From positions 124,001 to 188,000 of the forward strand of contig JAQPZY010001037.1 of assembly GCA_029931535.1 (NCBI GenBank): 64,000 nucleotides of DNA. The letters run 5' to 3'. Below the pieces are notes generated by a model. The model ran no database searches, was not told the origin of the DNA, and was given only the letters and a program-made list of their open reading frames with translations. Every line of letters starts with the position of its first letter. The stretch's first letter is position 1. Shown in pieces: positions 32,100 through 45,204 of the stretch. Position numbers and translations under genes: made by a program. This DNA comes from Margaritifera margaritifera (taxonomy: Eukaryota; Mollusca; Bivalvia; Unionida; Margaritiferidae).

Positions 32100-33200
32100 T
32101 GCATCGTTATTTCTATCGTTCTGAATGAATACGATGTATTGGGGCAAGAAGTCCCGTCTTATTTTCTCTACTCGTATAATTTCAGTGCTTGCATCGACTG
32201 TGCTTTGATCACATGATTCGCATACATTTTTATAATTGTGCTCACCGAAACATACCTGAGATATTAGGGGTCAGCCATTTATTTGCTTTTGTTTAATAAG
32301 TTCAATATGTAATTAAAGAATTATATTTTAAGAATAAAAATGATGATGATGATGATTTTAATAATCAGTTCAAGCCATAAACATAATGTATGTCTCTATC
32401 AAGATTTATCTATCTGACTGTATAATCAATGCATTCCTTACAAATGATTTATCTTTCAGTCTGCATACATGTCTGAAACTGTTGTGTATGTGTGTAGGAT
32501 CAATTCTATCATTTTATGATACATGACCAAGAAAAGTATCGACCATATGAGGGGTGGGGGGTGGGGCGATTAAATTGAACAGTGAAGATACATCAGAAAA
32601 TGACACACAACATTTACTTGGAATAAATTAAAAAAATAATAAATAGAACAATTATCTTTCAAGGTGAAGATGATGCCAGGAAAAAGACTTTTAAAAGTTG
32701 AGAAACAAATTCCATTTTTATGGTAATCAAATTTTTTTTGATGGTGATTGAGTCCATTTATAATTAAAATATTTTTAACTTGATAATGAACCTCAATGAG
32801 TTCTAATTAACTAAATATATGGGTCATTTACACAATATCCCATTTTTCCAGATTTCCCTTTAATAAACTTTGCAACAATGCAGACAACTGGTTTGATGGT
32901 TCGATATGCTAGATATATTCAATACCGTGAAAATTGGATTGGTTCGCATGTAAACAAAACACGGTGACGTCAGATAAATGGATAAATGGTGTTGATGTCA
33001 AGTCGAAACTGCACATCTCGAAAATGAAATCTCGTATTGTTTTGTTCAGAAGTTAATATATATTCCAAAACTCTTAATATAAATAAGGGTGCATGCATCT
33101 TGTATAATAATTGCGTAAACATCAGTACTATAAATTTGAGTTACCAGGCTATTATTATTATTATTATTATTATCGTTGTTGTATTGGTATCAAGCTTTAT
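32100..33200. other. Spacer between the two duplicated blocks, no gene seen
   Basis: AT-rich single-copy-looking sequence with (ATG)n at about 32339-32354 and an (ATT)n run at 33149-33174. No exon recognised on either strand. Confidence 0.5.
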
Positions 33201-33616
33201 GTTAAAAAGACCAAAGTCACGTTTACTTGTCACTATTTTCTGACAATATTTTACAGTGATGATCCCGTTTTCTACTTAAAATTTTGCCATCAATTGCATC
33301 ATATTGGCAGGAGCATCCTTGTCATATTGACACCATTCTAGTTAAATGCTTGTAAAACATTTTGTTTACTGGAAAGTTGAGCAAAGGACATATTGGTGCT
33401 TAAAGCCGACATTCGACATTTTGATTATAATGCTCAACATTAGCTCTAAGGGCGATGACGTTTCAAAATCTTAAAGGAATTACAGATTTAGAAGTTTCAA
33501 ATACGATGGGATATATTCGTTAAAATAACACAAAAAACTGCAAAATTGCATAATTATGTTCTCAGCCATTCTTGACCTTGTGAGACGGAAGTGTTTTGAT
33601 GTGAACTCAATTAAGG

Positions 33617-33702
33617 AAATTCGTCATGATGTATCACTGGAGGAAATTCGTCATGATGTATCACTGGAGGAAATTCGTCATGATGTATCACTGGAGGACA
33701 TT
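33617..33702. repeat. 27-bp triplication
   Basis: AAATTCGTCATGATGTATCA-CTGGAGG occurs three times. The same site in copy 1 (about 20957-20985) has one copy, so the array expanded after the duplication. Confidence 0.92.
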
Positions 33703-34051
33703 TTGAACTTATGGAGGGAATGCAGTTTATATAACAGATGTTGACCCTAAATTTTACGGATTTTATATTGTTTAAACTTGTATCTTTTACTTCATATACA
33801 TTTTACAGAATTTTAAAATCTTGATCTTTTATTTTGTATCTTCTAGCACTTCATGTTTATGTTTATTTGGAAGGATTTATCTTCCTAGAGTGTTTGCAGT
33901 TTTTTATATTTAAATTTTTACCTTTTAGCTTTAGGTGCTTCGTGGTTATATTTATTTGTAGGGGTTAATCTACCTCAAGATTTTTGAGCAATTCTTTATA
34001 TTTACAGTTTTAGGGTTTTACTTTAAATCTGCATGGCCAATAGTCTGATGA

Positions 34052-35665
34052 CGTGTAGTTAACCCTAAAATACTCATACATACCCTAAAATATTCATACA
34101 TGTTCGTTAACCCTAAAATATTCATATGTGTAGTTAACCCTAAAATATTCATACATACCATTAACCCTAAAATATTCATACGTGTGGTTAACCCTAAAAT
34201 ATTCATAAGTGTAGTTAACCCTAAAATATTCCTGCATACCCTAAAATATTCATTAGTGTAGTTACCCGTAACCCTTAAATATTCATACATGTAGTTAACC
34301 TTAAAATATTCATACATACCCTAAAATATTCATGCATGTAGTTAACCCTAAAATATTCATGTGTAGTTAACACTAAAATTTTCATACATACCATTAACCC
34401 TAAAATATTCATACGTGTAGCCCTAAAATATTCATACATGTGGTTAACCCTGAAATATTCATGCGTGTAGTTAACCCTAAAATATTCATACATACCCTAA
34501 AATATTCATACGTGTAGTTAACCCTAAAATATTCCTGCATACCCTAAAATATTCATTTGTGTAGTTACCGGTAACCCTTAAATATTCATACATGTAGTTA
34601 ACCCTAAAATATTCATACATACCCTAAAATATTCATTTGTGTAGTTACCGGTAACCCGAAAATATTCATACATGTAGTGAACCCTAAAATATTCATACAT
34701 GTAGTTAACCCTAAAATATTCATACGTGTAGTTTACTCTAAAATATTCATACATACCTTAAAATATTCATACATGTTCGTTAAACCTAAAATATTCATAT
34801 GTGTAGTTAACCCTAAAATATTCATACATACCATTAACCCTAAAATATTCATACGTGTGGTTAACCCTAAAATATTCATAAGTGTAGTTAACCCTAAAAT
34901 ATTCATACATACCCTAAAATATTCATGTGTAGTTAACCCTAAAATATTCCTGCATACCCTAAAATATTCATTAGTGTAGTTACCCGTAACCCTTAAATAT
35001 TTATACATGTAGTTAACCCTAAAATATTCATACATACCCTAAAATATTCATACGTGTAGTTAACCCTAAAATATTCATACGTGTAGTTAACCCTAAAATA
35101 TTCATGTGTGGTTAACCCTAAAATATTCATACATACCATTAACCCTAAAATATTCATACGTGTAGCCCTAAAATATTCATACATGTGGTTAACCCTAAAA
35201 TATTCATACGTGTAGTTAACCCTAAAATATTCCTGCATACCCTAAAATATTCATTCGTGTAGTTACCGGTAACCCTTAAATATTCATACATGTAATTAAC
35301 CCTAAAATATTCATACATACCATAAAATATTCATACGTGTAGTTAACCCTACAATATTCCTACGTACCCTAAAATATTCATTTGTGTAGTTACCGGTAAC
35401 CCGAAAATATTCATACATGTAGTGAACCCTAAAATATTGATACATGTAGTTAAACTTAAAATATTCATACGTGTAGTTAACTCTAAAATATTCATATGTG
35501 TTGTTAATCCTAAAATATTAATACATGTAGTTAACCCTTAAATATTCATGCATGTAGTTAACCCTAAAATATTCATACGTGTAATTTAACCCTAAAATAT
35601 TCATACGTGTAGTTAACCCTAAAATATTCATACGTGTGGTTAACCCTAAAATATTCATACATACC
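34052..35665. repeat. 1.6-kb satellite with TTAACCCTAA motif and about 0.7-kb higher-order period
   Basis: Over 50 units of two related lengths: a long unit of about 27 bp (GTAGTTAACCCTAAAATATT-CATACGT) and a short unit of about 20 bp (ACCCTAAAATATTCATACAT). Most units carry one CCCTAA hexamer. Long and short units follow the same order in successive blocks: TGTTCGTTAA recurs at 34101 and 34774, and GTTACCGGTAACCCGAAAAT at 34644 and 35389. Open frames on both strands are artefacts. The array is absent from copy 1. Confidence 0.95.
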
Positions 35666-36987
35666 AGCAACTTTTTAGCACAGCTACAGTATGAAAATGT
35701 TACTATTCTGTGTTTATTCTTCATGCCCTGAATGTGATGAAACAATGGCTGAAAAGCATAACTGTGTAGTATCTTGGTTGGATGTATTGTTTTGACAATT
35801 CTGTCATATATTGGAAACTTGCATATCGTAGCAATCTCGAAATTCTGTAAGATTGTGTAACGTCACTAACCTTAGCGCAAACACCTAGCAGCCAACTTAC
35901 AAGCCTTGGGGTCAAAGTTGGCATTAAGTGCTATGGCAAGTTCCGTTTTATTTCATTAAAGATAAAAGTGTACTGAAGAGTCTTAAGAGATAAAGGTGAC
36001 ATAAAACTATATTTAGCTGTTCTAAATGTAATATAACAACCATTTTATATTTTTAAAATTCTTGTTTCTTATACCCCAGCTTTTTGAAACATTGGTTCAT
36101 ACTTCACGTATCGCAAAGCACTTTCTCCGTGGTACCATCATTTCAAACTAACTATAAGAATCATTTGACTTATTTTCAAGGTTATTTGATAGTTTGGTTC
36201 GTTCCAGATTTGTATGGTACTTGTATAACCAGAGTTTAAGTGGTTCAAGTTTCAGGCCCTTTAACGGATAATTTTACCAGTGAAACGAAAATGGAACGCA
36301 AACAGAATGCAGAATTAATGCAAACAAAAAATGCAGACTGAATGCAAATGCAATGGTGAATCCAATTTGAAGTTAACTGCACTCAAATACAAAAAAAAAA
36401 AATAATGATGAATGAGAAATGAAAATGAAACGAAACGTGTTTATTTACCAGTATTTCGGACTGCTGCTAAATTTTTATAGTCCGACGCCCTCTTGCATGA
36501 GTATCTGGAATCATATTCTTTACACTGACAGACAATGTTATACTATTTACAAGCCGTGATGTTGTAACAACCACCATTGATGTAACATCATAGTCGTTGG
36601 TTGTTGTATCTGTAATTGTATTTCAAGGAAACAAGCAATAAATCAAATTTGCTGATAAATACCCTTCAACTATATCTTCACATTTATTGCAGTTGTCGTT
36701 ATACTGTTATTTATCCTAATTGAATGCATTTTCTATTTTATTAAAGAACATTTTTTAATAAGACAATATATGACAGCAATAGTTCTCTCCATTTAATACT
36801 ATTGAAAATAGAAATCCCGACTTTGGTAAATGAATTCCAAATGAACTAAAAATAAAAAAAATCAGAATGTTTTTCCGAGACCTTAACATAAAACGAAGAG
36901 ATGACATTGTCTAGGACCCTCTATCTTAGATTTTTTAAAAGTGATATAATCGCAGCTTTTAAAAGGATGTATTTTTCTCTCTCTTAG

Positions 36988-37070
36988 GCTGCTGGCAAAT
37001 ACCAACAGAAATGGAAACAAATACATCATGGAAGATGGAGACAGTATTTATGTCAAATTAAAAATTACCT
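36988..37070 (+). pseudogene. Duplicated, frameshifted OLA1 last exon
   Basis: Second copy of the terminal OLA1 exon. The acceptor tract TTTTTCTCTCTCTTAG|GCTGCT is intact, and GCTGGCAAATACCAACAGAA aligns with the functional exon. One extra base in the run corresponding to AAAGAATAC shifts the frame after KYQQKWK. The other frame then still reads IMEDGDSIYVKL, and similarity stops before the glycine/lysine tail. If spliced to, it would replace the last TGS strands by unrelated residues. No upstream OLA1 exons were duplicated, so it is a pseudo-exon rather than a second gene. Confidence 0.9.
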
Positions 37071-38576
37071 TTGTCATAGGTCTTATATATGTTCAATTAT
37101 TATAAAATAAATTATACATATTTAAAAGAGATGTGTATTTAAATATATTTCTTCTTGGAATTCTCTTGTATTTTAAATAGCTAATTTATGTTAGCTTTCA
37201 AAATTTGAGTGTGCACTCATGTTGAGGAGTTTCGTGAATATGGGGCCTGCTCTCAAGTTATAAATGAGGAAATGTCTGATACAATTAATCACTGCACACT
37301 CCATCTGGAAGAAATCGGACGAATATTTTATATATTAAATGGTAGCTTCCGTTATGAGGACTCCAGGAAAACAAGAAAACCAACAAACCATGATCCTGGA
37401 TAGAAGATCAAAGTTTATGCTATTTGGCGAACGTTTTCGTTTGCCTAGTGCATGCCAACTGTTTCGGTAATCATCTATCATTGTCATTTCACCTCTCGTC
37501 CAGGCGCGGCAGATGTCACTCTACCATCACGTAATAGCCGTTTCAATGGAGCGCTAAACAATCCAGTTGCCAACTAGGTGTGAATAATACATAAATGCAT
37601 TTGAGTGTGTTCGTAGTATATTACAACTTAGACATTTTCATCCAGTTTTCAAGCAGTTCGTCAATTACTACACTTTTAGCTCACCTCTACCAAGTACTAC
37701 CCCAGCGTCGGCGTCCGCGGAGATAAAAACATATACTTATGTACACCCTCGTTGAATGTCAACCATTCTTTATTCCTAGGTCCTAGGCATCAGTTCTGAT
37801 TAAGGTTTATAGCACCTACCACCAGGGGATGGGGCTGAGTGGGCTAAATTTGTACATGCATGTACATTAGTTGTACATTCTTGGTTAAGGTTCGGCGTTT
37901 AGCTCGGGTTTTTTGCACACTAATCTGTTATACCTGGAATCATGAAACTTGCCAGTGACTTGATGCATCTTGATGAGTACAACACCCTCATCACAAATAT
38001 AGGTCACTGTGGCCTATATTTCAAGCTTAACTGACTTTGATTAAATTTTGTACTTGAAGTTTATTTCTCAAGCTCTGGTTATGATAGAATCATCAAACTA
38101 TATGAGTGTATGTTTCTTTGTTAGTACCACACTCTTACCACAAAGGAAGGTCACTGTGACCTACATCTCACATTTTACTGGCTTAGGTCAAGTTTTTGCA
38201 TTTAACTCGTGACCAACTAGATTTTTTACACCCTGTATATATACTGTTATACCTAGATTCATGAAAGTTGGTGAGTGGATGCATCTTGAGGAGTACTACA
38301 CTCTTACCACAAAAGTAGATCCCTGTGACCTATATTTCATGTTCCATTGAATTTGTTTAAATGTGGTTTAAGTCATTTTCTCAAGCTCTGTTCATGCAAT
38401 AATGATCAGACTAGATGGTGTATGCATCTCTATTAGTATCATATCCTTACTACAAAAGAATGTCACTGTGACCTATATTTCACATTTTACTGGCTAAGGT
38501 AAATTTTGTTTAGCTCATGACCAAATAGGTGTTAGCATACTGTATATATACTGTTATACCTAGATTTATGAAACTT

Positions 38577-39235
<659 letters not shown>

Positions 39236-39516
39236 AATGTAATTACATGACAAGTACTACACCCTCATCAAAGAAGTAGACAACTGTGACCTATGTTTAT
39301 TGCTTCACTGACTTTGATAAAATTGTGCGTTTTAAGTTTATTTCTCAAACTCTTTTTATGCTAGAATCACCAAACTGGATGATTGTAAGCATCTCTATTA
39401 GTACGACACCATTACCACAAAAGAATGCCACTGTGACCTATAATTCATATTTTACTGGCTTGGGTTAAGTTTTTCCGTTTGGCTTATGACTATAAAGGGT
39501 TTAGGAATTTATCACC

Positions 39517-39518
<2 letters not shown>

Positions 39519-39605
<87 letters not shown>

Positions 39606-39612
39606 CATATAT
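39519..39612. repeat. (GT)n(AT)n compound microsatellite
   Basis: GTGTGTGTGT followed by about 65 bp of AT repeats and a short degenerate end, inside the tandem array. Confidence 0.97.
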
Positions 39613-41559
39613 GCCTAGATTCATGAAAGTTGGTGATGGGATGCATCTTGAGGAGTACTACACTCTCATGACAGAAGTAGGTCACTGTAACCTATATGTC
39701 ATGCTTCACTGACTTTGGTTAAATTGAGTGTTTTACGTTTATTTCTCAGGCTCTGTTTATGCTAGAGTCATCAAACTGGACGATTGTATGCATCTCTTTT
39801 AGTACCACACCATTATCACACAACAATGTCACTTTGACTACATTTCACATTTTACTGGCTTAGGATAACTTTTTGGGGTTTAGCTCAAAACCAAATTGGT
39901 CTTTTTATCATGCTATATGCATACTGTTATGATAAGATTCGTGAAATTTGGTGACGGGATGTATCTTGATGAGTACTACACCCACATCACAGAAGTAGGT
40001 TACTGTGATCCATATTTCATGCTTCGCTGTCTTGGTTTCAGTCTCAAGAACTGGTTATGCCAGAATCATCAAACTAGGTGAGTGTATGCATCCCTGTTAG
40101 TACCTCAGCCTAACAATAAAAGAAAGTCATTGTGATCTACATTTAACATTTTACTGGCTTATGTTGTTGCATTCAGCTCATGACCACATTGCTGTTTTAT
40201 CTACTGTATAATACTGCTTTACCTGGAATCATGTAAAATGGTGAGAGGGTGCATCTTGATAAGTACTACACTCTCATCTTAAAAGTACTCCTTAAACTAG
40301 GTGATTTTATACATCCCTCATTGTACCACACCCATAACAAGAAAGGTCACTGCGACCTATATTTCACATTTTACTGGCTTTGGTTAAGTTATAGCATTTA
40401 TCTCATGACAACTTAAATTTTTGGCATGCTCTGTGCATACTATTCTATATAAAATCATGAAACAGGTGGATGCATCTTTATAAGCACTACTCCCTCATTT
40501 AAGTCGTACGTCAATATCGACCATATTGTATGCTTCACTGACTTGGGTTAAATTTGGTGTTTAATGTTAATTTTTTAGGATTGTTCATGTTGTAATTGTT
40601 AAGTTGATGATGATATGCATATCTGTTACTACCACACTCTTACAACAAAAGAGACTCATTGAGACCTATATATCATCTTTTACTGGCTTTCGTTTAGTTT
40701 TTGCATTAGCTCATGCCCACATGGGTGTTTGACATGTTATATACATACTATTCTACCTAGAATCATAAAACTTGATGAGTGGATGCATCTTGATAAAACT
40801 TGATGAGTGGATGCATCTTGATAAAACTTGATGAGTGGATGCATCTTGATAAGTTCTATATCCTTGTTACCAAAAGAAGTCTCCGTGGGTGCTGCTTATG
40901 TTCCAATCATGAAACTTGATAAATGTTACTACAATGCCCTGCACAATGATAATAGCTTTCCAAGCAGATTTTAAGAACAATGATTTTTAAAAAAAATAAT
41001 ACTTAAATAACATTACTCTGTTTATTATCAATTTATTACCTCTACTTTGATATGAAAGAAAAGAATGTTCTTTTTTTATTCTTTTATGCCCTTTATGCAC
41101 TGTCACAGTATGTAGGTAGGTAGGTTGGTAGGTGGGTGAGTAGGTAGATAGGTAGGTACTTTCACAATATGTGAGCACAATACTGGCCATATAGTGCCAA
41201 TTAAAAGTTAAAAATTTCAAATTTTAAAATGAGTAAAAGTTCAAATGCAAAATCAAAAGATTGCAACAAAAATCTTTAGTTGGAAAAGGGGCAAAGATCA
41301 CTTTAGTCATTTTCTGAATGATAATGTTTACAATGGCTATTGGGGACTACTGAAAGTAGAGGTGAGCTATGTAATTGTTGATTACACTCAATGATCTCAG
41401 AGCTGATTTCCTCTTGCCATTGCCACTATTTTAACCAAGCAGGTCCCTCACTCCTGAAACGTCTCAACGCTGGATAAAACTCAGCTCAAAGTTTTGCACT
41501 CTGATTCTTCTATAGACTACAATAGAATAAGTGCATGCAACCTGGGATTTAAAATAAGC

Positions 41560-42970
41560 TGGCTATTTTGGGGCTTAGGGACTGACCATTTCAATTTTGC
41601 GGGGAAGTTGGCCTTGGATTGTTTGAAAGAGAATTCTGGCCCACAAATAGCTTGAACAATATTCTTTTTCTGATTTGTAGAAAAAGAAGTAATAATATCC
41701 ATTATAGTAGTTGAAAAAAAATTATTTATCTTCAGTGAAGAGAAAAAAAATATCCTGGTTCGAAGGAAAATCCTTGCTCCCTCCCCCCCCCCCCCCCCGA
41801 AAATTAAATGGTGCTTCCCTAACATCGAGATTCTGACTTTAAGTTGACTGTAAAAAAAATAAAAGAGGGACAAAGTTTTGAGTTTAATACTTACTAAATT
41901 TGAGAAGTTTTATGAAAGCTTAGGCCTGGTCAAATAGCTTGCAAGAAAAAGGGATTTAAAACAAGCTGGTTATGTTGGGGCTTAGGGATTTAAAACAAGC
42001 TGGTTATGTTGGGGCTTAGGGATTTAAAACAAGCTGGTTATGTTGGGGCTTAGGGATTTAAAACAAGCTGGTTATGTTGGGGCTTAGGGATTTAAAACAA
42101 GCTGGTTATGTTGGGGCTTAGGGATTTAAAACAAGCTGGTTATGTTGGGGCTTAGGAATTTAAAACAAGCTGGTTATGTTGGGGCTTAGGGATTTAAAAC
42201 AAGCTGGTTATGTTGGGGCTATGGGACCGACCGTTGGGGCTATGGGACCGACCTTTGGGGCTTAGGGACCGACCGTTGGGGCTTAGGGACCGACCGTTGG
42301 GGCTTAGGGACCGACCGTTTAATTTTCGTGGGGAGGATGAGCTGGGACATTTTAAAACCCAAATTCTGGCCCATAAATAGCTTGTAACAATATTCTTTCT
42401 CTGATTTGTAGGAAAAAGTACTAATAATATTCATTATATTAGTTAACAAAATATTATTATTTTGAGTTAAGAGCAAAAACATATCCTGGTTCAGAGGACA
42501 ATCCGTAACTACTTCCCCCCTCCCCCCCCCCAAACCCCCCCCCCCCCCAAGTTAAATGGTCGGCCCATTACATCGAGATACTGACCTTAAATATGACTGT
42601 AAAGCAAAAAGGTATAGAGGACACAATTTGGATTTTAGGACTTACAAAATTGTTATGAAAGCTGGGATCATTTTTGAAAACATGTCTGGCCCACAAATAG
42701 CTTGAAAAAATATTCCTCCTCTGATTTGTAGGTATTAGTTGAGAAAAATAAAGAAATTACTTTCAGCTAAAAGAAAATAAATCCTGGTTCGAAGGAAGAT
42801 CCCAGGCCCCCGCTCCCCACCCACCCTAAGCGAAAAAGAAATGGTATATCTTTAACATCGCAATAGTGACCTTAAATGTGCCTGTTAAAAAATATTTTTA
42901 AAAAAAAAAATTAAAATTTTTTTGCGGGACAACATTTTGGGTTTAGTACATACTAAATTTGAGAAATTTA
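41560..42970. repeat. Three tandem units of about 370 bp in duplication copy 2
   Basis: Each unit has TTCTGGCCCACAAATAGCTTG, AATATTCTTTTTCTGATTTGTAG, ATCCTGGTTCGAAGGA-AATC, a poly-C tract and TTAACATCGAGATTCTGACCTTAA. Copy 1 has only the edge sequences once (about 31870-31990), so this is a copy-2 amplification. Poly-C tracts lie at about 41783-41798 and 42517-42548. Confidence 0.8.
41950..42222. repeat. 34-bp minisatellite, 8 near-perfect copies
   Basis: Unit GGGATTTAAAACAAGCTGGT TATGTTGGGGCTTA with almost no variation, indicating very recent expansion. It is followed by five copies of a 21-bp unit GGGGCTTAGGGACCGACCGTT (42214-42320). Confidence 0.97.
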
Positions 42971-43080
42971 CGAAAGTAAGACATGGTCCTTAAGCAACAT
43001 AGTGCTCTGCGGTCATTGTGCGTCGTCCATTGTCACTCGTGCGTCCATCAACATTTGCTAGTTTCGACTTCTCAAAAACC

Positions 43081-43573
43081 GCTAGATCATTTTTGACCAA
43101 AAATGATAAATAACATTCTAGCATCAAGAATATTCACATTAATACAAACAATGTTGACCTATCTTCAAATATGGCAACAGTTACCAAAAACAGACAGATC
43201 TTAAAAATATTTTTCAAGCATTCCGCGACTAATCAAAATCGGACTTTTTAGATAACTTAAATGCATTATGGCCTTTCAATTTTGTACTAATCATGCCGAT
43301 CCACTGTGATATATCGCCGCTTTTACATAATATACAATTACTTTTCTCGACAAAATTTCACACTGAAATTTCAGGCAGCAAGTCTATTCAATTTAATGTA
43401 AATAATGTCAATCCCACATCAAATTTGCTGGTGTTAATAATAATAGCAAAGCCATATACAATTTTATGTACAAAAGCCGCCTTACCAATTTGAATAAGAA
43501 CATTTTGGCTTCAAGACCCTTTAAGTTTGTACAAACAAAGTTTTCCGCCATACAATATGCTTTTTATTCGTTC
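43081..43573. other. No gene seen
   Basis: Sequence after the duplication boundary; AT-rich, with CGACTTCTCAAAAACCGCTAGA and ATTTTGACCAAAAATG strings that look like old dispersed repeats. No exon recognised. Confidence 0.45.
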
Positions 43574-43621
<48 letters not shown>

Positions 43622-43634
43622 TCTAAATTACCAA

Positions 43635-44019
43635 GACAGCCCGAAACAAGGCACAGCCGGAAGAGAGAGAAGGAGAAGCAATTGGAACTGACAATGAATA
43701 TCAAGATGTTCCTGAGGTAGCCAAACCGCATACCGGTGTTTCTGAAGACTTCCCCGAGAGAGCACGTCGGGACCGAACAGTTCTCTCTCCTTTCTTCCTC
43801 CAGGCGCTCAGGGGTGGTAATGCAGCTTTCTTGAAATATGACAGACTTGTAATAAATAAAGCTGAATATGTCTTCAATGAAATAATGCATGATATTATAT
43901 GTATAAACGATAAACAGAGGTCTGGCCAAGGCCAATTTTCGCATGTGTTACATGATGTACAGAGGAATATTGAAATTAAGCTCTGTATCTGGAATATTTC
44001 AGGTTTGACAGGAAAATGA
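43635..44019 (+). pseudogene. LINE ORF N-terminal piece running into the endonuclease start
   Basis: An open frame of about 128 codons without a convincing start. It includes PHTGVSEDFPERARRDRTVL, FLKYDRLVINKAEYVFNEIM, then KLCIWNISGLTGK just before a TGA at 44019. WNISGLTGK is the usual opening of the AP-endonuclease domain in this LINE type, and the 'YDRLVINKAEYVFN' segment resembles the pre-endonuclease linker of related elements. The remainder of the endonuclease continues in other frames. Confidence 0.65.
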
Positions 44020-44037
44020 TCTGGTGAACAGTCTAAT

Positions 44038-44250
44038 GTGGATTGCATTGATTTTATTAGTTTTACGTGTGTTTTTTTTTTTATTTTTGCACTGGTCAAG
44101 ACTTGGGCTCATGGTAAAATTGATGTAAATGGTTTCACGAGTTACATAAGTGTCAGAGATAAAGAGCTTAATGCAAAACGTTATTCTGGAGGTATTGCTG
44201 TCTATGTAAAAGAATACGTAAGGCATAATTTCAATATTTATCAACTTTAA
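44038..44250 (+). pseudogene. LINE AP-endonuclease remnant
   Basis: Open frame with FALVKTWAHGKIDVNGFTSY then RYSGGIAVYVKEYVRHNF. These match the 'xxExW...GF...R.SGGIAVYVK' blocks of APE domains; the usual ET/EN catalytic glutamate region is altered to VKTW. Disrupted before and after. Confidence 0.75.
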
Positions 44251-44646
44251 AGTAAATTAAAAATCTTGTCTGGTCGAAAATTTTCCCCTTATGTACAAAA
44301 CCCTTCAAAAGGATTTAACTTTTGGTGTAGTATATATGTCACTTGAACACTCGTCAATACATGCAGAAGAAGACTTGTTTACCATTGTAGATAACGAATC
44401 GGCACATTATAGAGTTAAGTATCCAAAGCACAGATTTATTATTGGTGAGATTTTAATGCTTATACCGACACAGAACTTGACTTTATTTTATATGGTAGAA
44501 ATAATGTCGTTGATAGGGATATAGCCTATGTCGAGGATGTAGATATAGGGCGAAGGGCTAACTTGGACAGAAAAGAGTTCAATCACTATCGTGAGTATTT
44601 TACTGAAGTTTTGTCAGCCATCTGGAACGAGAATTGCCAACGTTAG

Positions 44647-45165
44647 ATGTGGGATGATAAAGGCATTGGAAACTTTATATATGTACAAGACAACTCAAAT
44701 ACAACCATAGACAACTTACTTTTAGATCAATCATTATTTGCATGTATAACCAGCTTCAGGATTGGTAATAGGATTGAATCCATTCGCCAACCAATAATAT
44801 TTAATTTGGGTCTAGTTGATTCCATTTCCTTCACAGCTGAAAAAAATGAAAGTATTTCTCCAAGAGATAAATATATTTGGAATGAAACACAAAGAAATAT
44901 ATTTGTCCAAAACGTCAGTTCGTCGCTTTCAGAAATATCTCATAATATACACACAATGATCGATCATAATCAAATCGACACTGCATTCAATTCTCTTATG
45001 GAGAGTATTTGTGAACAGGCACAGACGATGAAAGTTGATCAAAATAATATCAATAGAAGAAGTGATCGGGTTTCAGCCAACAGGCAACCCTGGTATGATG
45101 CAGACTATAAATCAGCAAAGCACCGCACACTTGATACACCTAGAAACTACAGAAACATAGTATGA
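44647..45165 (+). pseudogene. LINE segment between endonuclease and RT
   Basis: A 172-codon frame. The first third resembles the end of the endonuclease domain (NTTIDNLLLDQSLFACITSF, then IESIRQPIIFNLG, the position of 'SDHLPL' in intact elements). The rest resembles the spacer before RT, ending in PWYDADYKSAKHRTLDT, comparable to 'PWFDxxCxxxK' in LINEs. Stop at 45163; the frame then shifts. Confidence 0.65.
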
Positions 45166-45204
45166 TAGATAACTTGGCCTTATACAAGCACCATAGAAAT
45201 ATGT

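Larger units (their letters stand above)
20365..32100 (+). repeat. Copy 1 of a large tandem duplication (contains last OLA1 exon)
   Basis: Colinear with about 33200-43080. Matching anchors include GTTTGCTTGTCACTATTTTC (20385 with 33223); GACCTTGTGAGA...AATGCAGTTTAT (20918 with 33573); GACAATTCTGTCATATATTG (23602 with 35794); AAAGATAAAAGTGTACT (25131 with 35957); AGACCCTCTATCTTAGATTT (26508 with 36909); the last exon (26575 with 36988); ACAAACCATGATCC-GGAT (31200 with 37384); and TTTCCTAGTCTCGACC-like ends (32081 with 43057). Each copy carries private insertions. Borders are approximate. Confidence 0.85.

Noticed and set aside
34052..35665. True telomere or interstitial telomeric repeat block
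   Set aside because: Only one CCCTAA per unit; no tandem hexamer array.
34018..35745. Overlapping open frames of up to 100 codons on both strands (MNILGLTT-type repeats), and a CRISPR-like look
   Set aside because: They are translations of the 27/20-bp satellite. Units are contiguous without unique spacers, and this is a eukaryotic genome.
36988..37070. A second functional OLA1 gene
   Set aside because: Only one exon is duplicated and it is frameshifted; no upstream OLA1 exons are found between 32 and 37 kb.
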